This document shows positions 15,276 through 23,126 of a stretch of 24,998 nt of DNA, piece by piece. Both the position numbers and the translations under genes were made by a program. The stretch spans positions 1 to 24,998 of the forward strand of contig CAWFSJ010000009.1 in NCBI GenBank assembly GCA_963818505.1. Reading direction: 5' to 3'. The number at the start of each line of letters is the position of its first letter. Within the stretch, counting starts at the first letter, position 1. The notes under the pieces are model-generated. The model did not search any database. It worked only from the letters and a program-made list of their open reading frames with translations, and was not told the origin of the DNA. This DNA is from JADKAV01 sp963818505 (lineage in GTDB: Bacteria > Actinomycetota > Actinomycetes > S36-B12 > UBA10799).

Positions 15276-16308
15276 GTTGCCACCGCCCGGGGGGATCCCA
15301 TCCCGCCAGGACCTCACTACCTCGATCGGGGTCCTGGGCCAAGTCGAGTGCCACGAACAGTGGATGCACGAGCGGCCATCCAACGGCCTCCGATGCAGTC
15401 CATTCCACGCGGTGAGAGGTGACCAGCGGCACCGGCGCCACCCGGAGCGTCCCTGCACGCTCCTGCCGCGTCGCGGACGTTCCCAGTAGCTGCCTCGCTC
15501 GACGCAGCGTTGCGCCATCGGGGGCGTAGAGGTCTGGTGGATACCCGCCAGTTGTGCTCACTGGAGCGCCATAGGCGATGGCGGCAAGCGTGTCGCCCAA
15601 CGCCCAGCCCACGTTGTTCTCGGGATCATCGCGGCCCAGGCGCAGCGCATCATTGATGGGTGTGTCGCCGGGTCCGGGTAATGAGGCAAGGTCCACCGAC
15701 TCGGGACGCCAGCGCCTCGCGAGTGCTCGGAACAGGTCCGGGCAAACCGGCCGATTCTCATTGTCGATCAGCCCAGAATCCCGCAGGCGCCGCAATTCCT
15801 GGGAGACCGAGCTCGGCGCCCTTCCGAGTTCGGTGGCAGCTTGGCGGACTCCAAAGGTGCGGACCGGATTCATCAGCAGAAGGCTGGCAAGTTCGAGACC
15901 TACCGCACCCGCCAAGGGTTCCTTCGCGACTTCCACGTGGGGCTCCGCCGAACTCACGCGCGCATCGATGAACACCCCGGGCGCTTCAAGGTGCAGGTCG
16001 CCGCGCAAGTCCAGCCACCCGAACGACTTCGCGCGGAGCCGTTTCTTCGCGTCCTCGGTGATCCGGTCGGAGACAATTACGCCGGTCACTCCCCGGCGTC
16101 GCTCTGCAGCCGAAATCCCTCGAACGATTCCGGGGACGTCACCCTCACGCACGAGGGAGCGCCGCCTAACCGCGACTTTGAACTCAAGGCCATGACGACC
16201 GTGGACCACCATCCGGGCGTTCTCATGCGTGACCGCTGGCTCCAAACCGACTTCAAGTAGGGCTTGCGTGAGAAGTGCAACGGCGTCGCGGTCCCTCTCT
16301 GAATTCAC
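15265..16308 (-). CDS. AbiEi-like antitoxin / winged-helix regulator
   Basis: The product is 347 residues from GTG 16308. The N-terminal half looks like the restriction-endonuclease-related domain found in such regulators ('ITEDAKKRLRAKSFGWLDLRGDLHLEAPGVFIDARV', about 83-118). It is followed by a winged helix at about 145-182 ('TFGVRQAATELGRAPSSVSQELRRLRDSGLI') and a C-terminal domain of about 160 residues. Paired with the nucleotidyltransferase directly downstream (11-base overlap), it matches the AbiEi/AbiEii arrangement, in which AbiEi represses the operon. The GTG is chosen because a -10 element ends six bases before it; an ATG 60 bases further upstream would place the operator inside the gene. 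Confidence 0.75.
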   Translation of the reverse strand: MNSERDRDAVALLTQALLEVGLEPAVTHENARMVVHGRHGLEFKVAVRRRSLVREGDVPGIVRGISAAERRRGVTGVIVSDRITEDAKKRLRAKSFGWLDLRGDLHLEAPGVFIDARVSSAEPHVEVAKEPLAGAVGLELASLLLMNPVRTFGVRQAATELGRAPSSVSQELRRLRDSGLIDNENRPVCPDLFRALARRWRPESVDLASLPGPGDTPINDALRLGRDDPENNVGWALGDTLAAIAYGAPVSTTGGYPPDLYAPDGATLRRARQLLGTSATRQERAGTLRVAPVPLVTSHRVEWTASEAVGWPLVHPLFVALDLAQDPDRGSEVLAGWDPPGRWQRVW

Positions 16309-16314
16309 CTCACC

Positions 16315-16343
16315 AGAATGCAGCGTGTTCGGTGTTCGGTCAA
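16315..16343 (-). promoter_or_regulatory. promoter of the AbiE-like operon, leaderless
   Basis: On the minus strand, TTGACC (complement of 16338-16343) and CATTCT (complement of 16315-16320) are exactly 17 bases apart. Initiation about seven bases after CATTCT coincides with the GTG at 16308. The -35 element lies inside the inverted repeat at 16334-16351. Confidence 0.5.
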
Positions 16344-16351
16344 TACCGAAC
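16327..16351. promoter_or_regulatory. inverted repeat with an extra half-site, candidate AbiEi operator
   Basis: GTTCGGT-CAAT-ACCGAAC at 16334-16351 is a perfect inverted repeat with 7-base arms. A third GTTCGGT lies directly before it at 16327-16333, giving two tandem half-sites and one inverted half-site. It overlaps the -35 region of the AbiE-like operon and lies 30-60 bases upstream of the divergent helicase gene, so it could affect both. Confidence 0.6.
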
Positions 16352-16382
16352 GCAGAACGGACAGTCACACACGCCTTGGGCG

Positions 16383-19300
16383 ATGATCACCGCGCCTCTC
16401 ATCGGGGACTCATGGCAGGCTCGTCCAGTGAGCAGGGGGGACGCGTCGTGCTGGTTGTGCGACGCTGCGGCGAATGCTGCGGGCCGTGAGCTCGCCTTCG
16501 TGGTTCCTGTGGGTTCGGGGCAGCAGTTCGTCGCGACAGGTCGTCACGCTCCAGATTGGTGGGGGTTGAGTGATCAGGAACGGCGAGCGGTTCTGGATCT
16601 CCTCGACCGGGTTCGCGCAGACCTGCCGGGCGTGCATGTTCAGTTCGAGTCGGGCGACGAGCGCGGGCATGCGCACCTCCGTGTCACCCGCACAACCGCT
16701 GCCTCGCGTGACCGTCTCCACGATGGGCCAGCCCGACCGCTGATACCTGCGATCGCTGACCTTGTGGACGCCGGCACGGTGCAGTCGATCGATCTGGTGG
16801 TGTCCTTCGTCATGGTGTCTGGCCTGCGCCTATTGCAGCCGCACTTCGACTCCGTGCTCGACCGCGGCGGTCGAGTGCGCCTGCTGACCACCGACTACCT
16901 GGGCATCACGGAGAAGGCGGCGTTGCAGATCCTCCTGGCCCGAAGTCATGAGTACGGTGAGCGCTTCCAGGTGAAGGTCCACCGCGCGGATCCGGTGTCG
17001 TTCCATCCGAAGGCGTACCTGCTTGGAACGCGTGCGGATTCCTATGACGCAGCATTCGTGGGCAGCGCGAACGTCAGCGCTTCTGGCCTGCGCGACGGAT
17101 TCGAGTGGACGCTTGAGACCCGTGATCCCGCCGTACTGCCGCCGCTGCGCGATTCCTTCCGACAGCTGTGGGAGGGGGTGGACTCCCAAGTACTCACCCA
17201 GTCGCTGGTTGACGCCTACGTGCAAGCCGAGCGTGCCCAAGATGCGGACGTGGTGGCGGTGGCGCCGCTGTCACAGCCGTTCGCGCCGACCTCGGTGCAG
17301 AGCGAGGCATTGGAAGCCCTGAGCAGGACGCGCAACGCTGGCTTCGGAGGTGGGCTGGTTGTGATGGCCACTGGTCTGGGCAAGACCTGGTTGGCCGCGT
17401 TCGACGCCACCCGTCCCGAGTTCCGCCGCGTCTTGTTCGTCGCGCACCGCGAGGAGATCCTGCAGCAGACCCGCGAGGTGTTCCGGGCGATCCGTCCCGA
17501 CGCGACAGTCGGGTTGGTGATGGGCGACGAGAACGAGATGGACGCCGACGTGGTCCTGGCCACCGTGCAGTCGCTGTCGAGAAGGTTGGACCGACTGCAC
17601 CCTGAACGGTTCGACTACGTCGTGATCGATGAGTTCCATCACGCAGCGGCAGCCAGCTACCGGCGCGTGGTCAACCACCTGCGCCCCGGCTTCCTGCTCG
17701 GTTTGACAGCGACTCCGGACAGGGCAGACGGCGCGGACCTGCTGTCGCTGTGCGAGGACAACCTGGTCTTCGAATGCGGCCTCACGCAAGGCATCGAGCA
17801 AGGCCTGCTCTCCCCGTTCCGGTACATGGGCGTGCCCGACCCGGTGGACTTCGCGCCGCTGCCCTGGCGCAACTCCCGCTTCGATCCCGACGCGCTTGAG
17901 TCGGCTGTGATCACGCAGGAGCGAACAAGCGCCGCGCTGCGAGAGTGGCAACAGCATGCTGGCACACGCACGCTTGCCTTCTGTGTCTCCCGACGTCACG
18001 CCGATCGGATGGCGCAGGTCTTCCGTGAGGCGGGGATCGCAGCAGTGGCGGTGCACTCCGGGCCCACGTCCGCACCGCGCCACGAAAGCCTGTCCGACCT
18101 CGAGCGAGGTGCGCTGCAGGTTGTGTTCAGCGTCGACATGTTCAACGAAGGTGTCGACGTGCCGGCCATCGACACGGTGCTGCTGCTTCGCCCCACTTCA
18201 TCACCCGTGGTCTTCCTGCAGCAGATCGGCCGAGGTCTTCGGCTGAGTCCGGACAAGCAACACCTGACGGTGATCGACTTCGTCGGTAACCACCGGTCGT
18301 TCCTGTTGCCGGCCCGACTTCTCGCAGGTTTGGCTGATGGGCGTCCGGCGACAGACTCGGAACTGCGGGAGCGACTGCTCGCCGCAAACCTGGAGCTGCC
18401 CGCTGGCTGTTCAGTGGACTACCAGGTGCAAGCTCGTGACGAGTTGCATCGGCTTCTGCCCAAGAGCCGCGGTCGCAGTCTTGCGGGATTCGTGGACGCA
18501 TGGATGGAAGAACATGGGCGACGCCCGACGGCCGGCGAGGCGTTCCAGTCCGGCTACAACCCAGCGTCGGCGCCGGGACGCTGGTTCGGGTTCCTGGCCG
18601 AACGCGGAAGTCTGAGTGCGCTCGAGGCCGGGGTTGCGGAACGGCATGGGGCGCTGCTCGCGGACGTGGCCACGACATCCATGACGAAGTCCTACAAGAT
18701 GGTGGCTCTGCGTGCGTTCTGTGACTCCGACAGCCTCGTGACGGGCATGCCCGTGGAAGAGCTGACGCAGCGTTCGCGGCATCTCGTACTGCGCGACCCG
18801 CGGCTGCTCGGCGACGTCCGCAGCAAGGAGTTGGCTGATCCTGGGCGGGCGTCGCTGGAGGCGTGGGTCAAGTGGTGGCGCAAGTGGCCGTTGGAGCATC
18901 TGGTCGGCGAGTGGTTCGCCCTGACGGATGACCGTTTCGAATTGCGGCGGCAGGTGGATGTGGTTGACGCTCCCGTGCTTGCCGGACTGCTCCACGAGCT
19001 CATCGACTGGCGCCTTGCCCGCTACCTGCAGACCAAGAGCTTCTCGGAGGTTGAGGGCGCGGTGGTAAAGGTCATCCAGGGCGGGAGTGGGAACCCGATC
19101 CTGACTCTTCGCCGCGAGAGCAACGCGGGATTGCCGGAGGGGCGGGGGGTCCGGGTGCTGGTCGATTCGCAATGGGTCACGTTCGACTTCATGAAGGTCG
19201 CGGTCAACGTCGCCCGCCGCGAGCCCGACGGCCCCAATGAACTGGCGAACATCCTGCGCGGCTGGTTCGGGCCGGACGCGGGTGCTTCGGGCACCGATCA

Positions 19301-19388
19301 CCAAGTGCGCTTGTGGGAAGCGGAGGGTGGTTGGCATGCAGCGCCGATCGGGCTTAGTGCTGGGGCGGAGGATGTCGGGGGCGGGTAG
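16383..19388 (+). CDS. HIT - PLD nuclease - SF2 helicase - DUF3427-like multidomain protein
   Basis: The product is about 1001 residues from ATG 16383; GTG 16428 is another possible start, and the frame open back to 16275 crosses the divergent promoter. Domains in order: a HIT-like domain (23-102) with CxxC at 23-26 and 'GHAHLRV' at 95-101; a phospholipase-D-like nuclease domain (about 115-270) with HxK 'FHPKAYL' (His208, Lys210) and 'GSANVSASG' (227-235); an SF2 helicase with Walker A 'ATGLGKT' (329-335), DEFH box (416-419), 'TATP' (442-445) and motif VI 'QQIGRGLR' (613-620); and a DUF3427-like C-terminal region from about 640. It probably translocates on and cuts nucleic acid. Helicase-nuclease fusions of this kind are frequent in defence islands, and its toxin-antitoxin neighbours agree with such a role (inference). 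Confidence 0.85.
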   Translation: MITAPLIGDSWQARPVSRGDASCWLCDAAANAAGRELAFVVPVGSGQQFVATGRHAPDWWGLSDQERRAVLDLLDRVRADLPGVHVQFESGDERGHAHLRVTRTTAASRDRLHDGPARPLIPAIADLVDAGTVQSIDLVVSFVMVSGLRLLQPHFDSVLDRGGRVRLLTTDYLGITEKAALQILLARSHEYGERFQVKVHRADPVSFHPKAYLLGTRADSYDAAFVGSANVSASGLRDGFEWTLETRDPAVLPPLRDSFRQLWEGVDSQVLTQSLVDAYVQAERAQDADVVAVAPLSQPFAPTSVQSEALEALSRTRNAGFGGGLVVMATGLGKTWLAAFDATRPEFRRVLFVAHREEILQQTREVFRAIRPDATVGLVMGDENEMDADVVLATVQSLSRRLDRLHPERFDYVVIDEFHHAAAASYRRVVNHLRPGFLLGLTATPDRADGADLLSLCEDNLVFECGLTQGIEQGLLSPFRYMGVPDPVDFAPLPWRNSRFDPDALESAVITQERTSAALREWQQHAGTRTLAFCVSRRHADRMAQVFREAGIAAVAVHSGPTSAPRHESLSDLERGALQVVFSVDMFNEGVDVPAIDTVLLLRPTSSPVVFLQQIGRGLRLSPDKQHLTVIDFVGNHRSFLLPARLLAGLADGRPATDSELRERLLAANLELPAGCSVDYQVQARDELHRLLPKSRGRSLAGFVDAWMEEHGRRPTAGEAFQSGYNPASAPGRWFGFLAERGSLSALEAGVAERHGALLADVATTSMTKSYKMVALRAFCDSDSLVTGMPVEELTQRSRHLVLRDPRLLGDVRSKELADPGRASLEAWVKWWRKWPLEHLVGEWFALTDDRFELRRQVDVVDAPVLAGLLHELIDWRLARYLQTKSFSEVEGAVVKVIQGGSGNPILTLRRESNAGLPEGRGVRVLVDSQWVTFDFMKVAVNVARREPDGPNELANILRGWFGPDAGASGTDHQVRLWEAEGGWHAAPIGLSAGAEDVGGG

Positions 19389-19400
19389 GTCCCCGTCCCC
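19377..19400. terminator. GC-rich stem-loop between convergent genes
   Basis: The arms GGGGGCGGG (19377-19385) and CCCGTCCCC (19392-19400) pair over nine positions with one G-U and leave a six-base loop. The hairpin spans the helicase stop codon and abuts the MarR gene stop on the other strand. There is no U-tract, so termination may be weak or factor-assisted. Confidence 0.4.
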
Positions 19401-19864
19401 TATCCCAACTGTTCTCTTTGGCTGAACGATTCTCCGACGGGAGTCCCTTCGACGTAGCTGCGTAGGAACCGGCTGGCTGCCTCTGCGTCGGGCCCGGCCA
19501 ACTGGTCGAGTTGCTCGTACATGAACTCCTCCAGCTTCTTGACTGCGTCGGCCTTGTCGGTGCCGTGCCGCGTCAGCGACAGCACCACGGCTCGGGCGTC
19601 CTGCGGATCTGGACGCCGATCGACGAGGCCACGCTCAACGAGCCGGTCGACGAGCCGGCTGGGGTTGGTGCCGGACTCGCAAACCAGGAGGGACCCAAGG
19701 GTGCCCACCGACAGGGGACCGTGGTCTTGCAGAACGCGCAGGACCTCTGCCTGAGAGGGCGTGAGCTCCAAGGGCTTCAAGGAACGTGACCACTGTCTGC
19801 GTCCCTCGAGCTGAGCCGCCAGCACCAGGTAGCGCAGTTGTTCGGCAATCCGCATGCCACCCAT
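19400..19864 (-). CDS. MarR-family transcriptional regulator
   Basis: The product is 154 residues with a MarR-type winged helix: 'LTPSQAEVLRVLQDHGPLSVGTLGSLL', then 'NPSRLVDRLVERGLVDRRPDPQDARAVVLSLTRHG', the recognition helix and wing with the family's Asp-Arg pattern. N- and C-terminal helices provide dimerisation. An ATG three codons in (19855) is an equally possible start. It follows the metallo-hydrolase gene by 21 bases in the same direction, so the two form an operon. MarR proteins normally bind palindromes in front of their own operon, and two copies of such a palindrome occur at 20754-20783. The ligand is unknown; it may be a substrate of the hydrolase. Confidence 0.9.
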   Translation of the reverse strand: MGGMRIAEQLRYLVLAAQLEGRRQWSRSLKPLELTPSQAEVLRVLQDHGPLSVGTLGSLLVCESGTNPSRLVDRLVERGLVDRRPDPQDARAVVLSLTRHGTDKADAVKKLEEFMYEQLDQLAGPDAEAASRFLRSYVEGTPVGESFSQREQLG

Positions 19865-19885
19865 TGTCCAGCGCGAGCGCTGTCT

Positions 19886-20737
19886 TCACGCGGCGGTGGC
19901 CTCGGCGAGCAACTGCGGCGCAGAGGCGTCGTGGGCAGCCAGGATCGCAAGCCCCGGAAGGTGATCGCGAAGTGAGATGAGGGAGTCGCTGCTGCGCCGC
20001 AGTTCGTCCTTCTCCCCGGAACCGGGCACCTTCCCCGCTTCGAGTAGGTCGCACGAGTACGTGAGGTCCCCGACCAGCGCCATGGGTGCCCACCCGGACT
20101 GGCGCACGACCATTGACAGCGAACCGGGGGTGTGGCCGGGTGTGCGGACCAGTGTCAGCGTTCCGTCGCCGAACAGGTCGAACGATTCTTGGAACGGGCC
20201 GACTCCACGATCCCGATCGTCGTAGGCCACCTGCTCCCATTGTCGTCCGGGCGCCTCGATGTGCCGCGCCATGATCCCCGACAACTCCGCACCGCGGGCA
20301 TGGACAGTGGCCCACTCCGACGGGTCGACGAGGATCCGCGCCTGCGGGACTTCGCCCAGGCCACCGATGTGGTCTTGGTGCAGGTGCGAGATCACCACGG
20401 TCGACACATCACTGGCCGAATACCCCAACCGCTCCAGACCGGCTGACAGCGTCTGGTCAGCCGGGATCTCCGCCTGTGCGGTCCGGCGATACATGGCGCC
20501 GACGACCCCGCCCGGGAAGTACCCCGGATCGGTCACCGACGCGCGGTCTTGCCCGGTGTCGAACAACACCAGGCCGTCGTCGTGCTCCACCACGAACGCC
20601 TGGATCGGCAATGGCGACGTCCAGTGCCGCGACGTCGCCATCCAAAGCATCATCGGCTTCCAGTTCGCCGAGATGTGCTCGGGACGCACCCGCACCACTC
20701 CTGTTGTCACGACGCCGACTCGCTGCACTTTGGACAT
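19886..20737 (-). CDS. metallo-beta-lactamase-fold hydrolase, lactonase (AttM/AiiA)-like
   Basis: The product is 283 residues with no signal peptide. The complete dinuclear zinc ligand set is visible: His118, His120, Asp122 and His123 in 'SHLHQDHIGG', His202 in 'TPGHTPGS', Asp224 in 'LVGDLTY' and His269 in 'LAAHDAS'. The order and spacing, and 'LVLFDTGQ' near residue 57, match the N-acyl-homoserine lactonase branch, but other lactones or esters are possible. ATG 20737 is chosen because GGAGG lies five bases upstream; an in-frame TTG at 20749 overlaps that site. It is the first gene of an operon with the MarR regulator and probably controlled by it. Confidence 0.88.
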   Translation of the reverse strand: MSKVQRVGVVTTGVVRVRPEHISANWKPMMLWMATSRHWTSPLPIQAFVVEHDDGLVLFDTGQDRASVTDPGYFPGGVVGAMYRRTAQAEIPADQTLSAGLERLGYSASDVSTVVISHLHQDHIGGLGEVPQARILVDPSEWATVHARGAELSGIMARHIEAPGRQWEQVAYDDRDRGVGPFQESFDLFGDGTLTLVRTPGHTPGSLSMVVRQSGWAPMALVGDLTYSCDLLEAGKVPGSGEKDELRRSSDSLISLRDHLPGLAILAAHDASAPQLLAEATAA

Positions 20738-20753
20738 GTCAACCTCCAATTTC

Positions 20754-20783
20754 TATGTCACGACACTATATGTCACGACATAT
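20754..20783. promoter_or_regulatory. paired palindromic operators, probably for the MarR regulator
   Basis: Two copies of TGTCACGACA lie at 20756-20765 and 20771-20780, 15 bases apart centre to centre. The distal copy extends to a 16-base palindrome, ATATGTCACGACATAT (20768-20783; 7-base arms around AC). The proximal copy is imperfect. A TATAGT -10 element on the minus strand (20765-20770) lies between them, so binding would block transcription of the hydrolase-MarR operon. Confidence 0.6.
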
Positions 20784-20785
20784 GA

Positions 20786-21040
20786 ATGGACTGCAATTCG
20801 GGAATTGGAACGGAATTTGACACGGGAAGCGCGGTAGTGCCCGCGGTCTTCATGCGGGTTTGGTTAGGGACTTGTGCCGCGCACCAGTCTCTGCAGGAGT
20901 ACCTGCTGGCGCGGCTCATCGCCGAGGCATCGGTACCGACCTTGGACGAGGTGCTCGATCGGGCGGATGGACGTGCGGGGGGAGTGCTTCCCCTCGCCCA
21001 GGCGGTCGCGGATCTGAAGGAGGATCGTGCCCGTCGTTGA
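20786..21040 (+). pseudogene. VapB/FitA-type antitoxin, N-terminus degraded
   Basis: The C-terminal two thirds ('HQSLQEYLLARLIAEASVPTLDEVLDRADG' onward, from about 20880) are typical of the VapB antitoxins that pair with PIN toxins in actinobacteria. The N-terminal ribbon-helix-helix part, normally 'xxIRNVPxxVxxxLxxRAA', is only faintly recognisable as 'VVPAVFMRVWLGTCAA', with missing residues and no convincing start. The frame as written starts at 20786, only a few bases from the MarR operators. The toxin frame downstream is also broken, so the whole module is probably dead. Confidence 0.6.
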
Positions 21041-21332
21041 TGCCAGCGTTCTCGTGGTGGCATTGGCCGTCTACAAGGAGAGCAACTCCTCGCCCCCGAG
21101 ATCATTGATCTGGAGGTCCTGTCGATTCTGCGCCGGGCGGTTGCTCGCGGCGCGCTGAACGAGCGGCGTGCGCTCGCTGGCCCGTTGTTGGGAACTGCGC
21201 GAGAACCTGACCCCGTACAACGCCGCGTATGCGGCCCTGGCCGAGGCCCTGGAGACCGTTCTCATCACCGCGGACGCAAGGTTGTCGAAGGCCCCGGGGC
21301 TGATGTGTCGCGTCGAGGTGATCACTGCATAG
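21027..21332 (+). pseudogene. VapC-type PIN-domain toxin, frameshifted and internally deleted
   Basis: The gene starts at GTG 21027, overlapping the antitoxin end, with the PIN start 'VVDASVLVVALA' including the first catalytic Asp. The protein then continues in a second frame from about 21083 ('LLAPEIIDLEVLSILRRAVARGALNERRA') and returns to the first frame at about 21177 ('LARCWELRENLTPYNAAYAALAEAL', 'LITADARLS') before the TAG at 21330. Compared with usual VapC proteins of about 130 residues, roughly 13 and 17 residues are missing at the two junctions. The catalytic acidic residues survive as fragments only. Confidence 0.7.
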
Positions 21333-21349
21333 GCAGGGGGCATCCCTGG

Positions 21350-22990
21350 TCAGGGGGCTGGCTTCTGGGCAGGCGGTGTGTCGCTGGCCGACGACCACTT
21401 GGCGCCGGTCTTGGCCAACTGCTTGCCGAAGTTCTTCAGGCACTTGCCGGAGAGGAACTCCTCCACAGTGCAGTTCTGACCCTGCGGAGCGGTCAACCCC
21501 ATCCCGTTGAACTGGGTCACCTGCGCGCTAGGAGGGTCTTGGGGCAACGGCAGTGACGGGTCGGTCGACTGAGGACAAGGCGCACCGACCGTGACGTCGT
21601 TGGTGCTCAACGCCTTCTTCCACTGCGGGTTCTGCCCCTTCTCCCGGATCACCAGAAGGTTGGGCGCCAAGGTGGTCTGCACCCCGCTCTTGAGCAGGTT
21701 CCACCCGTTGGCCTTGACGACGGCATCGATCTTCGCGATCTCGTCGCTGGTGGCCTTGTTCGGGTACAGCACGACCGTCGCGCCACCGTCGCTGTCCAGA
21801 GCGATCTGGCGGTTACCGATCTGGGAGTTCTCGGTGGTGCCGTACGCGTCGAGCTGCTTCTCAGCGCCGTAGATGACGATGCTGTAGAACGCGACGTTGT
21901 AGTCGTTGGCCTTGTTCAGCGTCTTCGCGGTCGCACCCTGGTAGTTCGGGAAGCTCGGGACCTTTGGGATACGCACGAGCGATACGACGTCGTTGGGCAG
22001 GTTGGCCATCACATAACCACCGCAGGCATCTGGCGGATTTCCCGGCGGCGGGGCCGATTGCACGTCTGCGAACGGGGCGCTGGCCGCGACGTTGCGGTAG
22101 AACTGCACCTCGTCAGGTACCGGGGAGGGTGGGAACTCCTTGCCGGCGCTGCCGCTGAAGGACCCGGTCTGCAGGAGGAAGCGCGGGATGTCCTCCAATT
22201 CCTTCTCCGTGGGCCGAGGCGCATCTTTGAAAGTCACGATGGGCGAGTTATTGGCCGCGTTGTACCAAACCTTCTGGGGCACGGCACTCTGGGAACCGCA
22301 GTCCTCGACCGGCGTGGTTGTGATCTCGCCAGTCGACTCGTCGGTCATATAGGCCTTGAGGGAGTGCGTCGGAGTGTTCGTGGGACCTCCGTAACCGAAG
22401 CGGGAGTAGTCACCCAGGCCGTCGTTCGAGAACGACCAGTAGCTCCTGCTCACGATGACGACGTCCGGCGTGGTGGATGCCGAAGGCAGCGTCACCACAT
22501 TCTTCCCCTCGCTCTGCATCGAGCTGATCACGCTGGCAGGTGTGCTGTTCGGCATCAGGTAGATGGTGTAACTGCGCTTGGGCGCAAGAATCGGATTGCC
22601 GTCCACGAACGGGTTCGTCGAGCCCTTGTCCGGCAGGATGTCGCTGTCCGACAGCTTGACCAGTGGGACGCCTTTGGCGGTGTATGTGTACCAAGCCATC
22701 CACTGCGAGTATGGGAAGTCGCCGGTGACGACGTAGGCCCAGTTCTCGGTGTCACTGCTCACGTGCTGCGCGGCGGCGGTGTACCCCGCGGAGAAGCTCG
22801 GCTGGATCGGGTAGAAGTCCGCCTCGGACGCGTCATAGACCATCGGGCACTCGTTGCCAGTGACGGCCGGCGAGGTCGTGCCGCTCGGATCCTGAGACGC
22901 CCCGGCACCCTGGTCGGCGTTCGATGTGCACGCCGCCACCAGCAGCAATGCCCCCAGCAGCACACCGACCCGTCCGAGACTGAACTTCAT
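21350..22990 (-). CDS. large secreted lipoprotein with an internal repeat, unknown function
   Basis: The product is 546 residues. A signal peptide ends in the lipobox VAAC (Cys21), followed by a low-complexity Gly/Ser/Thr linker to about residue 47. The body contains two related segments: about 84-184 ('YTIYLMPNSTPASVISSM' then 'DVVIVSRSYW') and about 365-451 ('ATVVLYPNKATSDEIAKI' then 'NLLVIREKG'). The C-terminus is Pro-rich, with 'CTVEEFLSGKCLKNFGKQL' near 507-525. The start ATG at 22990 has GGAGG eight bases upstream. The second repeat loosely recalls DUF1214-type strands ('YSIVIYG...IGNRQIALDSDGGATVVLYP'), but I would not assign a family. It is probably anchored on the outer face of the membrane. 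Confidence 0.78.
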   Translation of the reverse strand: MKFSLGRVGVLLGALLLVAACTSNADQGAGASQDPSGTTSPAVTGNECPMVYDASEADFYPIQPSFSAGYTAAAQHVSSDTENWAYVVTGDFPYSQWMAWYTYTAKGVPLVKLSDSDILPDKGSTNPFVDGNPILAPKRSYTIYLMPNSTPASVISSMQSEGKNVVTLPSASTTPDVVIVSRSYWSFSNDGLGDYSRFGYGGPTNTPTHSLKAYMTDESTGEITTTPVEDCGSQSAVPQKVWYNAANNSPIVTFKDAPRPTEKELEDIPRFLLQTGSFSGSAGKEFPPSPVPDEVQFYRNVAASAPFADVQSAPPPGNPPDACGGYVMANLPNDVVSLVRIPKVPSFPNYQGATAKTLNKANDYNVAFYSIVIYGAEKQLDAYGTTENSQIGNRQIALDSDGGATVVLYPNKATSDEIAKIDAVVKANGWNLLKSGVQTTLAPNLLVIREKGQNPQWKKALSTNDVTVGAPCPQSTDPSLPLPQDPPSAQVTQFNGMGLTAPQGQNCTVEEFLSGKCLKNFGKQLAKTGAKWSSASDTPPAQKPAP

Positions 22991-23126
22991 GTTGCCGACC
23001 TCCTCGTTCGCCACGTCCATTGGCTTGTCGAGGAGCATGTCGCGTCATCCTGCGGAGTCCAACGGCACCGTCGCCACGGCGCCTGTCCGGCGCGCGTTGC
23101 GGTGGTGTTCGCGTCACGATACACGG

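Noticed and set aside
16275..16382. N-terminal extension of the helicase protein
   Set aside because: It overlaps the divergent AbiEi-like gene start and the inverted repeat and shows no domain; ATG 16383 or GTG 16428 suffices for the HIT domain.
21341..21355. CCCTG-GT-CAGGG hairpin at the end of the lipoprotein gene as a terminator
   Set aside because: The loop would be only two bases and there is no U-tract on either strand.
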